Assembly (NCBI RefSeq): GCF_018327685.1
Contig: NZ_BNEL01000001.1
Coordinates: 806,001-870,000 of the forward strand
From: Streptomyces sp. TS71-3
GTDB lineage: Bacteria > Actinomycetota > Actinomycetes > Streptomycetales > Streptomycetaceae
Direction: 5' to 3'
DNA length: 64,000 nucleotides
This document shows, in pieces, positions 17,413-26,988 of this stretch; position 1 is the first letter of the stretch, and every line of letters begins with the position of its first letter. A model generated the notes under the pieces. It saw only the letters and a list, made by a program, of their open reading frames with translations, searched no databases and had not been told where the DNA came from. Position numbers and translations under genes: made by a program.

Positions 17413-17610
17413 AAACGCCGGACGGGCTGGATAGGGGTTGGCGGTCCCGAGCGCCGGATGGGCTGGAATGGGGTTGGCGGTCCCGAGCGCCGGACGGGCT
17501 GGAATGGGGTTGGCGGTCCCGAGCGCCGGATGGGCTGGAATGGGGCTGGCGGTCCCGAGCGCCGGACGGGCTGGATAGGGGCCGGCGGTCCCAAACGTCG
17601 GACGGGCCGG
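17413..17610. repeat. Five and a half tandem 36-bp repeats
   Basis: Units start at 17413, 17449, 17485, 17521 and 17557 with a partial copy at 17593, exactly 36 bp apart, each built on GAGCGCCGGACGGGCTGGA plus (AT/TA)GGGGTTGGCGGTCCC. A related single copy is near 17320. Because 36 is a multiple of three the array is open in several frames, but none has a credible start or family. Further short repeats (GAGCCGGACCC) follow at about 17646-17685. No gene is seen from 17232 to 17908. Confidence 0.85.
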
Positions 17611-17707
17611 AACTGGCCGGACGGGCTGGGACTCGCCGGCCAGACCCGAGCCGGACCCGAGCCGGACCCGAGCCGGACCAGAACCGGAAGGGGAAGGGGA
17701 ACCGTAA

Positions 17708-18976
<1,269 letters not shown>

Positions 18977-19229
18977 CCACGCCGCCCACGACCGCCCGCC
19001 GCCTGCCGGCCCGGGCCGATCCCCCGGGCACCGGCCGGCCTGGCCGGCCCGGCCGACCGACCGGTCGGCGCGACGTCGTGTCGGCCGTACAGTCAAAGGG
19101 GGACCGGACGCGCGTGCGGGTCGCCGGCCCGGTTCGGGCCGGGGTGGCGGCCTGCCCGATTCGGCCGGTCCAGCGAGCTCAGCCAGTTCAGCCAGCCAAC
19201 CAGCCCCGACAACACGACGGGAGTACGAC

Positions 19230-19862
19230 GTGGGGACCGTAACGATCGGTGTGTCGATCGCGGTCCCGGAGCCACACGGCAGCCTGCTCCAGGAGCGGCG
19301 CGCGGGCTTCGGTGACGCCGCGGCCCACGGCATCCCCACCCACGTCACCCTGCTCCCGCCGACCGAGGTCGACGAAGCGGCGCTGCCCGCGATCGAGGCG
19401 CACCTCGCGGGTGTCGCCGACGCCGGGCGGCCCTTCCCGATGCGGCTGTCGGGGACGGGAACGTTCCGGCCGCTGTCGCCCGTCGTCTTCGTGCAGATCG
19501 TCGAGGGCGTCGACGGCTGCGCGTGGCTCCAGAGCCGGGTCCGCGATCCGTCCGGGCCCGTCGCACGGGAGCTCCAGTTCCCCTACCACCCGCATGTGAC
19601 GGTGGCGCACGGGATCGACGAGGCCGCGATGGACCGGGCCTTCGAGGAGCTTTCGGGGTACGAGGCGCAGTGGTCCTGCACCGGCTTCGCGCTCTACGAG
19701 CAGGGGGCCGACGGGACGTGGCGCAAGCTGCGCGAGTTCGCCTTCGGCGGGCCGCGGGTGCCCCCGCAGGCGACCCCGCACACGGCGCACGGGCCCCGGC
19801 CGGGGGACGGCGTCCCAACCCTTGGCGCCCACCCGGCGTGCGATACGCGTCCTATACGGTAA
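19230..19862 (+). CDS. 2'-5' RNA ligase / 2H phosphoesterase family protein
   Basis: This 210-residue protein carries the paired HxT motifs of the 2H phosphoesterase superfamily: 'THVTLLPP' (about residues 37-44) and 'YHPHVTVAHG' (about 120-129). These enzymes act on 2',3'-cyclic phosphates or 2'-5' linkages in RNA or nucleotides; the substrate here is unknown. GTG 19230 has GGGAG six bases upstream. The last 35 residues are Pro/Arg-rich and look disordered. It follows trpS in the same direction, but the 250-bp gap suggests separate transcription. Confidence 0.85.
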   Translation: MGTVTIGVSIAVPEPHGSLLQERRAGFGDAAAHGIPTHVTLLPPTEVDEAALPAIEAHLAGVADAGRPFPMRLSGTGTFRPLSPVVFVQIVEGVDGCAWLQSRVRDPSGPVARELQFPYHPHVTVAHGIDEAAMDRAFEELSGYEAQWSCTGFALYEQGADGTWRKLREFAFGGPRVPPQATPHTAHGPRPGDGVPTLGAHPACDTRPIR

Positions 19863-19874
19863 GCGCCGCTCAGG

Positions 19875-19898
19875 CCCCGGGACCCCGGGGTCGGTTTT
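19875..19898 (+). terminator. Rho-independent-type hairpin
   Basis: CCCCGG (19875-19880) and CCGGGG (19885-19890) form a stem around GACC, followed by TCGGTTTT. It lies just after the 2'-5' ligase and before the convergent defence remnant. The short T-run is unusual for this genome. Confidence 0.6.
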
Positions 19899-19961
19899 GC
19901 ACACCACGTGGGCAGTGACGCGAGGCGGGCGTCGTCCCCTTACTTGACGGCCACAGCGCCA

Positions 19962-20400
19962 TCAGAGCCTGTGGCCATAGGCGTTGAGTAATGCCGAGAT
20001 CAGTTGGGGGACCGAACTGTGCGGATTCGGTGGCGCGTGCTTTACCTTCGCCTCTTCGCATCTGGAGGCGTGGGACATGGCCTCCGGATATTTTTCGTAC
20101 GGGAACCCTTCTGGCATGCTCTTTCCGGAGAACCCTTGCTTGCGCAGGAGTCTGGAAAGCTCAGTCGCACCTGTCCATGAAGTGCGGTTCTCGAAATGCC
20201 ATAGTAGCCAGATTTCGAAGCACGGTGAGCTGATCGGTGACTACTCGAACGGCTTTTGCTCTAAATAACGCCGTGAGTTTTTCAAAGTATTGTGGCTCTG
20301 TGTTGATGCCTTCGGTGGCGATGAGAATCTTTGTGTGTTCAGATCGCCTGTTCTTTGACTTTGAGATCTTCTGGGGGCCACGCAGTTGTCGACGACTCAT
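19962..20400 (-). pseudogene. rloB: rloB/AbiLii-like gene with internal deletion and frameshift
   Basis: The gene begins at ATG 20400, overlapping the ATPase stop (ATGA). Its first 45 residues match the RloB N-terminus: 'KILIATEGINTEPQYFEKL'. In that frame translation ends at 20161, but reading from about 20250 in the +1 frame gives the RloB C-terminal half: 'SSPCFEIWLLWHFENRT', then 'LSRLLRKQGF' and 'HAPPNPHSSVPQLISALL', stopping at 19962-19964. Known RloB proteins are about 200 residues with an acidic 'DxD' core between these parts; here roughly 50-60 residues including that core are missing. I infer an internal deletion that also shifted the frame. Codon use includes TTA and CTA and is lower in GC than the chromosome. 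Confidence 0.8.
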
Positions 20401-21713
20401 GCTTGAGTCTCCATCTGGAGAGACGCAAGTAGTTCCTCCCAGGCGAGTGTGGGCACCGCACCGTACCTCCCGCCGAGATAACGCCGCTCCACGTTGTGAT
20501 CCTTTTTGACCGGGAAATCCGTCAGAGGGTAGATCTCCGTGACTCCCTCGGGAGATTTCTCGGAGAACCACATCTCCTCCCTGTCCAGGCCGTCACCTGC
20601 GAGGTGCCCCATCAGGGACGTGCCGTGTGAGGTGAATACGAGCTGGGCCCCAAGCGGGTTGACCTCCGGGGACTTGAACATCGCAATGAGTGCTGACGCG
20701 AGCCGAGGGTGCAGGCTGGAGTCGAGCTCGTCCACAAGCAGTGCGCCACCGTACTTGATTTCTCGGAGTGCGGGCAATGCGAGCGAAAGCCATGCGACAG
20801 TGCCACTGCTTTCTTCGCTCAATCCCAGATTGTGCGGATCCTCGGCGGGTGATCCCTTGTGCCAGAAGCTGATCACCTTCCGCTGCTCTTCGAGGAAGTT
20901 GGCGAAGAGCTTCTCTTCGTCATCTCCCTTGTCCAGAACGGCTTTCATTGCCCTGCGTAGGGTCGACTGCGTCTTCTCGTCGATTTCGACTTCCTCCAGC
21001 GAGAGACGGTAGATCCCGAGATCGGCGAAGCGCAGCAGACTCTGGGCGTGCTGTAGGGCCTCCTTGTCTTCTATCCATTTCTTGACCGACATGATTCGGG
21101 TCTGTTTGTAGTATTCAGAGAACGCGGCGTAAGGCAAATGCCTGGTCAAGTAGTGGTGAATCCTCCGCAAGTAGGCATGATTGGCCATACTTGCGGTGGA
21201 GAGGTACAAGTTGTAGCGCCCCATGAGGTGGGAGATTCGCGTATTTTCTCCCTTGAGGCTCCTGCTGAAGGTCACCGCGTTCGGCTCTGGTCCATCTCTC
21301 TCGAAAAGGAGCCGGCGCCGACCCTCCGGAAATGAGTGGAGCCACTCGGAGGCGATTCCGCCGGAGTCGCATTCGAAACCGTACACATGACGTGTCCCCT
21401 TGACCGTGAAGTCGATTTCGTATGCGGAGGTTTCCCTCCTGGACTCCTTGTCCAAGCGGAACGGAGCGAATGGGAAGGATTCGCGCTCACTCCACTTGGC
21501 GGAATCACTGATGGCCTTCACTGCGAAGTCCATTGCATCAAGGAGCGTGGTCTTCCCTGACGCGTTGGGGCCGAAGATGCCGATGACCCGGTTCGTCACC
21601 GAGCCCCAGTCTCCGTCCTTGGGGCGCACGCCCTCGAAGCTTGACTTGGTGAACACGAGTTCGGCGGTGTCACGGATGGACTTGTGGTTCGTGACACGGA
21701 ACCTCAGAAGCAT
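20397..21713 (-). CDS. RloA/AbiL-type AAA ATPase (anti-phage system component)
   Basis: This 438-residue ABC/SMC-like ATPase has an N-terminal 'MLLRFRVTNHKSIRDTAELVF' leading to Walker A 'FGPNASGKTTLLDAM' (about residues 45-60), signature-type 'LSEESSGTVAWLSLALPAL' (about 320) and Walker B 'GALLVDELDSSLHPRLASALI' (about 345), followed by an H-loop 'VFTSHGTSLM'. This order fits AbiLi/RloA proteins, which work with RloB in the AbiL/RloAB anti-phage module; the partner is encoded directly downstream but is broken. Start: ATG 21713 matches the family N-terminus; ATG 21743 is an alternative. The gene is clearly lower in GC than its neighbours, pointing to acquisition. It appears intact, though without RloB it may not protect. 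Confidence 0.8.
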   Translation of the reverse strand: MLLRFRVTNHKSIRDTAELVFTKSSFEGVRPKDGDWGSVTNRVIGIFGPNASGKTTLLDAMDFAVKAISDSAKWSERESFPFAPFRLDKESRRETSAYEIDFTVKGTRHVYGFECDSGGIASEWLHSFPEGRRRLLFERDGPEPNAVTFSRSLKGENTRISHLMGRYNLYLSTASMANHAYLRRIHHYLTRHLPYAAFSEYYKQTRIMSVKKWIEDKEALQHAQSLLRFADLGIYRLSLEEVEIDEKTQSTLRRAMKAVLDKGDDEEKLFANFLEEQRKVISFWHKGSPAEDPHNLGLSEESSGTVAWLSLALPALREIKYGGALLVDELDSSLHPRLASALIAMFKSPEVNPLGAQLVFTSHGTSLMGHLAGDGLDREEMWFSEKSPEGVTEIYPLTDFPVKKDHNVERRYLGGRYGAVPTLAWEELLASLQMETQA

Positions 21714-21794
21714 GGCTATCTCGGGGGCTAGGTGCAGTTTCATCCGCTATGAGGACGATTACCGCCCTGTCTGCTCCTCAAACGGTACGCCTTG

Positions 21795-21816
21795 TGTAGC
21801 TGCACTGTCAGCTACA
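21795..21816. promoter_or_regulatory. Inverted repeat upstream of the RloA-like gene
   Basis: TGTAGCT (21795-21801) and AGCTACA (21810-21816) form a perfect 7-bp inverted repeat around eight bases, about 80 bp upstream of the ATPase start. It is a candidate operator. No regulator is encoded in the island. Confidence 0.35.
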
Positions 21817-21893
21817 TCTGCTTACCCACCTGGGTTGGTGGAACCTGGCTTGGTAAAGCGGGTTCGGCCGGAGGTCTTCCTGGTCCGCCGTTC

Positions 21894-22661
21894 CTACATC
21901 GGCAACCGCCGGAACACCGGCCGTGGCACATGCCGGAGTGCCGACATCAGGTAGCGCAGGGATCCTGGTACCCATACCGTCTCCGTGCGGCGCAGCAGGC
22001 CCGTCTCGATGGCCTCGGCGACCGCCGCCGGTGTGGTGGCCAGCGGTGCGGCGGTGCGGCCCGCCGTCATCCTGGTGTGGACGAAACCGGGGCGCACCAC
22101 CATGACGTGCACCCCCGTGCCGTGCAGGGCGTCGCCGAGGCCCTGGGCGAACGCGTCCAGGCCCGCCTTGCTGGAGCCGTAGATGAAGTTGGCGCGCCGG
22201 GCCCGCTCGCCGGCGACCGACGACAGCACCACCAGCGAGCCGTGGCCCTGCGCCTGGAGGGCCTTGGCGCACACCAGGCCCGCGGAGACCGCCCCGGTGT
22301 AGTTCGTCTGCGCCACCCGGGCCGCCGCGACCGGATCGCTCTCGTCGTGCGCCTGGTCGCCGAGGACCCCGAAGGCGAGCAGCACCATGTCGACGTCCCC
22401 GCCGGGGCCGCCGGCCGCGAACGCCTTGCCGAGCACCTCCTCGTGGGACCCGTGGTCGAGCGCGTCGAACGGGACCGTCCTGGCGTCGGCGCCGAGGCCG
22501 CGCAGCTCCTCGGCGGCCGCATCGAGGCCGGGCGAGGGGCGGCCCGCCAGCCAGACCGCGCGGGTGCGCCGCGCGATCAGGCGGCGGGCGGTGGCCAGCG
22601 CGATCTCGGAGGTGCCGCCGAGGATCAGCAGGGACTGGGGGGTGCCGAAGGCGTCCTTCAT
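21894..22661 (-). CDS. dprE2: Decaprenylphosphoryl-2-keto-ribose reductase-like SDR (DprE2)
   Basis: This 255-residue short-chain dehydrogenase has the DprE2-type cofactor motif 'LLILGGTSEIALATARRL' (residues 11-28; no classical TGxxxGxG), 'LAFGVLGDQAHDE', the catalytic Ser in 'VVLSSVAGERARRANFIYGSSKAGLDAFAQGL' and the YxxxK pair within it (about residues 153-157). With DprE1 it converts decaprenylphosphoryl-ribose to decaprenylphosphoryl-arabinose, the arabinose donor in mycobacteria. It lies 78 bp downstream of the DprE1 gene on the same strand. Assignment rests on the motif pattern and the neighbour. Confidence 0.85.
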   Translation of the reverse strand: MKDAFGTPQSLLILGGTSEIALATARRLIARRTRAVWLAGRPSPGLDAAAEELRGLGADARTVPFDALDHGSHEEVLGKAFAAGGPGGDVDMVLLAFGVLGDQAHDESDPVAAARVAQTNYTGAVSAGLVCAKALQAQGHGSLVVLSSVAGERARRANFIYGSSKAGLDAFAQGLGDALHGTGVHVMVVRPGFVHTRMTAGRTAAPLATTPAAVAEAIETGLLRRTETVWVPGSLRYLMSALRHVPRPVFRRLPM

Positions 22662-22739
22662 GGGGTGCTCCTCACGGGCCGCTGAGGGCCGACGGGGCGT
22701 CAGAGGCGGAGACGGCGGCGTGCCGGCCGAGACGGCGGG

Positions 22740-24341
22740 TCACAGGCCGAGACGGCGGGAGAGGTCCGAGGTGAAGACGGCGCCGGGGTCCAGGTCGGCG
22801 CGCAGCGCGCGGAAGTCGTCCAGGCGCGGGTACATGGCGGCCAGCAGCTCGGGCCGCAGCCGGGAGTCCTTGGCGAGGTAGACCCGGCCGCCCGCGCCGG
22901 CCACCTCCTCGTCGAGCTCGTCGAGGAACGCGCCGAGGCCGGGCAGGTTCGCCGGGATGTCCAGCGCGAGCGTCCAGCCGGGCGCGGGGAAGGAGAGCCA
23001 GCCGGGGCCCGCCTCCCCGAAGCGCTTGAGCACCGCCAGGAACGACGGGCAGCGGCGCTCCGAGATGCGCCGCACGATCCGCCGCAGCGCCTCCTGACGC
23101 CCGTGGCCGACGACGAACTGGTACTGCACGAAGCCGCTCCGCCCGTAGATGCGGTTCCAGTGCGGCACGCCGTCCAGGGGGTGGAAGAACGTGGAGAGCC
23201 GCTGGAGCTCGCCGGTCATGGCCCTTGGCGCCCTGCGGTACCAGAACGCGTTGAACAGCCCCACCGAGCGGCGGCCCAGCAGCCCGTCGGGGACCAGCGC
23301 GGGGGCGCCCGGCAGCCGGCCGGGGCGGAAGGCGAGGGGCGCGCGCCGGGCGCGGGCGGGCAGCGCGTCGAGGGGCGCGTGGTCGCCGCGGGTGAGGACG
23401 GCCCGGCCGAGGGACGCGCCGCGCGCGAGCAGGTCGATCCAGGCGACCGAGTAGCGGTAGCGGTGGTCGGAGGCGGTCAGCCGGTCCATCAGGTCGTCGA
23501 GGTCCGTGGCGCGTTCGGTGTCCACGCGCATCAGGGACGTCTCGACGGGCAGCAGCCGGATCGTCGCGGTGAGGATCACGCCGGTCAGGCCCATGCCGCC
23601 GGCCGTGGCGTCGAAGAGCGGCGTGCCGGGTTCGATGGTGCGGACCTCGCCGTCGGCGGTGAGCAGCTCCATCGAGACGACATGCCGGGTGAAGGAGCCG
23701 GCGCCGTGGTGGTTCTTGCCGTGGATGTCGGCGCCGATCGCCCCGCCGACCGTCACGTAGCGGGTGCCGGGGGTCACTGGCACGAACCAGCCGAGCGGAA
23801 GCAGCACCTCCATCAGCCGGTGCAGGCTGACGCCGGCGTCGCAGAGCACCAGGCCGTTCGCCGAGTCGATGACGTGGACGCGGTCGAGCCCGGTCATGTC
23901 GAGCACCGCACCGCCCGCGTTCTGCGCGGCGTCGCCGTAGGCGCGGCCCAGCCCGCGCGCGATCGCGCCGCGCGCGCCGGGGCGGGCGCAGGCGCGCACG
24001 GCGTCCACGGCCTCCGTGTAGCTGCGGGGGTGCAGCAGTCGCGCGGCGGTCGGTGCCGTGCGGCCCCAGCCGGTGACGGCGACCGGCTCGGCGCCCGAGC
24101 CCGCGGCGGGAGGCGTCCCGGTGACGGCGGCCATGGCGGACCTGGCGGTCGTGGGGGACCTGGCGGTCGTGGGGGAGCCGGCGGTCGTGGGGGAGCCGGG
24201 CGCGGTCGGCGCGGTCGGGCCGCCCGCGGGCACGAGCGTGCCGTCCACGGGCACGGGCGTCGGGCCCGGGGGACGGGAAAGAGCGTCGGCAGCGGCGTCG
24301 GCGGCCTCGGCAGCGGTGTCCGCGGCGATATCGGGGGACAT
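22740..24341 (-). CDS. dprE1: Decaprenylphosphoryl-beta-D-ribose oxidase-like FAD enzyme (DprE1)
   Basis: The frame encodes up to 533 residues. The core starts near 'AVTGWGRTAPTAARLLHPRSYTEAV' and holds an FAD-binding PCMH domain ('ARGLGRAYGDAAQNAGG', 'VGGAIGADIHGKNHHGAGSF') and a cap domain ('VAWIDLLARG', 'LSTFFHPLDGVPHWNRIYG'), ending 'VFTSDLSRRLGL', all typical of DprE1. It would oxidise the C2' of decaprenylphosphoryl-ribose before reduction by DprE2. The first 70 residues (Ala/Pro/Thr-rich, with 'GSPTTAGSPTTARSPTT' repeats) are absent from the mycobacterial enzyme; ATG 24134 is an alternative start, but neither start has a strong Shine-Dalgarno site. Confidence 0.85.
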   Translation of the reverse strand: MSPDIAADTAAEAADAAADALSRPPGPTPVPVDGTLVPAGGPTAPTAPGSPTTAGSPTTARSPTTARSAMAAVTGTPPAAGSGAEPVAVTGWGRTAPTAARLLHPRSYTEAVDAVRACARPGARGAIARGLGRAYGDAAQNAGGAVLDMTGLDRVHVIDSANGLVLCDAGVSLHRLMEVLLPLGWFVPVTPGTRYVTVGGAIGADIHGKNHHGAGSFTRHVVSMELLTADGEVRTIEPGTPLFDATAGGMGLTGVILTATIRLLPVETSLMRVDTERATDLDDLMDRLTASDHRYRYSVAWIDLLARGASLGRAVLTRGDHAPLDALPARARRAPLAFRPGRLPGAPALVPDGLLGRRSVGLFNAFWYRRAPRAMTGELQRLSTFFHPLDGVPHWNRIYGRSGFVQYQFVVGHGRQEALRRIVRRISERRCPSFLAVLKRFGEAGPGWLSFPAPGWTLALDIPANLPGLGAFLDELDEEVAGAGGRVYLAKDSRLRPELLAAMYPRLDDFRALRADLDPGAVFTSDLSRRLGL

Positions 24342-24484
24342 GGGTGGACGGTATGCCGCCGCACGATCGGTTTGAACGATTCTGTGGTTGTCTGTCGAAA
24401 CTCATCACCGTATCGGGTGGATTAATGGAGTTTCGGCCTATCTGATCATCACCATGTTGTGTCGTGCGTAGCAGAGTCGGCCCC
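24342..24484. promoter_or_regulatory. AT-rich divergent promoter region between DprE1 and PAP2 genes
   Basis: This 143-bp segment is markedly richer in A/T than the surrounding DNA (for example GTTTGAACGATTCTG and GGATTAATGGAG). It separates the leftward dprE1-dprE2 pair from the rightward PAP2-UbiA-GtrA operon, so promoters for both arms of the pathway should lie here. No clear operator was identified. Confidence 0.45.
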
Positions 24485-25249
24485 ATGTACCAGGATCCGA
24501 GGAGCCGGCCGCACGGCGGGCCTCTGGCAGGACACCGCCCGGAGCGCCCCCGCGGGGCACCGGGCGGCGGGCACGCGGCGCAGCTCCGCGCGCCGGCCTC
24601 GCGCCGGCGGGCGCGGATCGCGCCCCCGCGCGGGCGTTCTGACCCGGCGTCGGGGCGCCCGCGGCAGTGGCCCGCGTCCGGACGGCTGGCCGAGCTGGAC
24701 CACCGGCTGCTGGCCGTGCTGCACGGCTGCGGCGAGCGGCCTGAGGTGGCCGCGGCTGCCCGCGCCCTCTCCTGGAGCGGCGAGCACGGTGCGCTCTGGC
24801 TGGCCGCCGGGCTCGCCACGGCCGCCGTGGACCGTGAGCGGCGGGCCGCCTGGCTGCGCGGCACCGCGCTCACGGCCGGCGCGCACCTGGCCAGCATGGG
24901 CGTGAAACGGCTGGTGCGCCGGCCGCGTCCGGCCCGCCTCCGGCCCCGGGTGCGCACGGCGGGCGCGCACTCCTTCCCCAGCTCGCACGCCACGTCCGCC
25001 GTGGCGGCGGCGGTCGCCTACGGCGCGCTGCGGCCCACCGGCACCCGCCTCGCGGCCCCGCTCGCCGCCGCGATGTGCGTCTCGCGGCTGGTCGTCGGCG
25101 TCCACTACCCGTCCGACGTCGCCGCCGGCGCGGCCCTCGGCGGCTTGCTGGCCCGCCTCGGCACCGGCTGGATGACCCGCCCGCTGCTCCGGGCCGCGCC
25201 GGCCGCCGTGCCGTCCCCCGTCCGCCTGAAAGGCCGTCACCATGACTGA
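24485..25249 (+). CDS. PAP2-family phosphatase (candidate decaprenylphosphoryl-5-phosphoribose phosphatase)
   Basis: This protein of about 254 residues has the complete PAP2 triad: 'KRLVRRPRP' (about 139-147), 'FPSSHATS' (about 163-170) and 'SRLVVGVHYPSDV' (about 202-214). The N-terminal 65 residues are Pro/Arg-rich and cytoplasmic-looking, and several hydrophobic segments follow. In mycobacteria the equivalent gene (Rv3807c) lies beside the UbiA gene and is thought to remove the 5-phosphate before DprE1/2 act. The start may be ATG 24485 or GTG 24464. It overlaps the UbiA start by eight bases, implying coupling. Confidence 0.82.
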   Translation: MYQDPRSRPHGGPLAGHRPERPRGAPGGGHAAQLRAPASRRRARIAPPRGRSDPASGRPRQWPASGRLAELDHRLLAVLHGCGERPEVAAAARALSWSGEHGALWLAAGLATAAVDRERRAAWLRGTALTAGAHLASMGVKRLVRRPRPARLRPRVRTAGAHSFPSSHATSAVAAAVAYGALRPTGTRLAAPLAAAMCVSRLVVGVHYPSDVAAGAALGGLLARLGTGWMTRPLLRAAPAAVPSPVRLKGRHHD

Positions 25250-26252
25250 ACGCACCGCCCTGCTGGGCCGCGCACGGCCGCCCGGGCAGGACCCGCCGGG
25301 CGTCGACCCCGATGCCCCGGGGGATGGGCGCCCCCGCCGCCTCGCCCGGCTCGCGCCGCGGGCGCTGGCGGCGCTCGCCCTCGGCCTGCTGCGCACCGCA
25401 CGCCCCCGCCAGTGGATCAAGAACGTCCTGGTGGTCGCCGCGCCCGCGGCGGCGGGCCAGCTCTCCTCCGCCTCCGCGCTCACCAAACTCGCCCTCGTCT
25501 TCCTGCTCTTCACGGCCGCCGCGTCCGCCGTCTACCTGATCAACGACGCCGCGGACGCCGACGCCGACCGCGCCCACCCGGTCAAGTGCCGCCGCCCGGT
25601 CGCCGCGGGCCAGGTGCCCGTGCCGGTCGCCTACGCGGTCGGGGGAGTGCTCGCGGTGGGCGCCCCGCTCACGGCGTGGGTGCTGTGCACGCCGTTCGCG
25701 GGGGCCCTGCTGACGGCGTACGTCTGCATGCAGTTCGCGTACTGCATCAGCCTCAAGCACGTCCTCGTCGTGGACCTCACCATCGTCGCCACCGGCTTCG
25801 TGATGCGGACCATGATGGGCGGGCTCGCGCTGGGCATCCCGCTGTCGCGCTGGTTCCTGATCACCACCGCCTTCGGCGCGCTCTTCATGGTCGCCGCCAA
25901 GCGGTACTCCGAGGCCGTGCAGCTGGCCGGGCAGGACGGCGCCACCCGGGCGCTGCTGACCGAGTACACCGCCGGCTACCTGCGGTTCGTGTGGCAGCTC
26001 GCGGGCGGTGCGGCCGTCCTCGCGTACTGCCTGTGGGCCCTGGAGGGCGGCGGGGCGCACGCCACCGCGGGACTGCTGCCCTGGCGCCAGCTCTCCATGA
26101 TCGCCTTCACCCTGGCCGTGCTGCGGTACGCCGTCTTCGCCGACCGGGGCACGGCGGGCGAGCCGGAGGACGTGGTCCTGCACGACCGGGCGCTCGCGGT
26201 GATCGGCGCCCTGTGGCTGGGCATGTACGGGCTCGCGGTCGCCGGCTGGTGA
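25242..26252 (+). CDS. UbiA-family prenyltransferase, decaprenyl-phosphate phosphoribosyltransferase-like
   Basis: This 336-residue polytopic membrane enzyme has the DPPR-synthase hallmark 'NDAADADADRAHPVKCRRPV' (residues 101-120), the NDxxDxxxDxxHPxKxxRP form seen in Rv3806c, after 'PRQWIKNVLVVAAPAAAG'. It would transfer 5-phosphoribose from PRPP to a polyprenyl phosphate, the first step towards the arabinose donor. About eight to nine transmembrane segments are visible. The gene overlaps PAP2 upstream (8 bp) and the GtrA gene downstream (GTGA), so the three form one translation-coupled operon. Confidence 0.87.
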   Translation: MTERTALLGRARPPGQDPPGVDPDAPGDGRPRRLARLAPRALAALALGLLRTARPRQWIKNVLVVAAPAAAGQLSSASALTKLALVFLLFTAAASAVYLINDAADADADRAHPVKCRRPVAAGQVPVPVAYAVGGVLAVGAPLTAWVLCTPFAGALLTAYVCMQFAYCISLKHVLVVDLTIVATGFVMRTMMGGLALGIPLSRWFLITTAFGALFMVAAKRYSEAVQLAGQDGATRALLTEYTAGYLRFVWQLAGGAAVLAYCLWALEGGGAHATAGLLPWRQLSMIAFTLAVLRYAVFADRGTAGEPEDVVLHDRALAVIGALWLGMYGLAVAGW

Positions 26253-26887
26253 GCGCCGCGGCCCTCAGGCGGCGCACCCCACGCCCGTGCGCCGCGGCAC
26301 CCCGGCTCCGGTGGCCGGGGCGGATGTGGTGGGCGCCCCGGAACCGTTCCGTCCGGCGGGCCCGGGAGCTGCCCGGCGACGAGCCGGACGAGTCCCCGAG
26401 CCGACGGGCGTCCTGGCACCGCGGGCACTCCCGCGAGGTGATCGGGTTCGCCGCCGCGGGCCTTGGCGCCTACGCGGCCGACCTCGCGCTCTTCGTCTGG
26501 CTGCGCGGGCCCGTGGGGCTCGGCCCGCTCACCGCCAAGGCCGCCTCGTTCCTGGTGGCCTGCTCGATCGCGTACACGGGCAACGCGCTGGTCACCTACC
26601 GCGGACGGCACGCGAAACGCGGGCCCCGGCTGCGCAGGTACTGCACCTTCTTCGCCGTCAACCTCGCCGGCGCCACCGTCCAGCTCCTGTGCATCGCCGT
26701 CTCCCACTACGGCCTCGGGCTCACCTCGGCACGGGCGGACACGGTGTCAGGGGCGGGCGTCGGCATGGTGCTGGGCACGGCACTGCGCTTCTGGGGGACC
26801 CGCACCTTCGTCTTCTCGGCCGGCCCCGCGCAGGAGCGGCCGGCCGGGCACCCGGGGCCCGGCCACCCCATGGAGCGGACACCATGA
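26249..26887 (+). CDS. GtrA-family membrane protein
   Basis: This 212-residue protein starts at GTG 26249 overlapping the UbiA stop; ATG 26324 is an alternative. After about 55 Arg/Pro-rich residues it has four transmembrane segments typical of GtrA/Rv3789: 'IGFAAAGLGAYAADLALFVWL', 'LTAKAASFLVACSIAYTGN', 'FAVNLAGATVQLLCIAV' and 'VSGAGVGMVLGTALRFWGTRTFVF'. In mycobacteria Rv3789 is linked to arabinan synthesis and was proposed as a flippase or recruiter of the decaprenyl-arabinose pathway. The position in this operon supports the same process. Confidence 0.82.
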   Translation: MSAAALRRRTPRPCAAAPRLRWPGRMWWAPRNRSVRRARELPGDEPDESPSRRASWHRGHSREVIGFAAAGLGAYAADLALFVWLRGPVGLGPLTAKAASFLVACSIAYTGNALVTYRGRHAKRGPRLRRYCTFFAVNLAGATVQLLCIAVSHYGLGLTSARADTVSGAGVGMVLGTALRFWGTRTFVFSAGPAQERPAGHPGPGHPMERTP

Positions 26888-26988
26888 CCGAGCACGCACG
26901 CCGGCACCCCGCCCCCGGCCCGCCCGGTGACCGCGCGGGCCGGGACCTCTCACCGAAGCGCCCGCCCACGGATCCGCGGCCGGGCCCG

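Noticed and set aside
17413..17610. 36-bp repeats considered as a CRISPR array
   Set aside because: Units are directly abutting with no spacers, and no cas genes are present.
19863..20280. Plus-strand short frames opposite the rloB remnant
   Set aside because: They have no family similarity, whereas the minus strand gives both ends of RloB.
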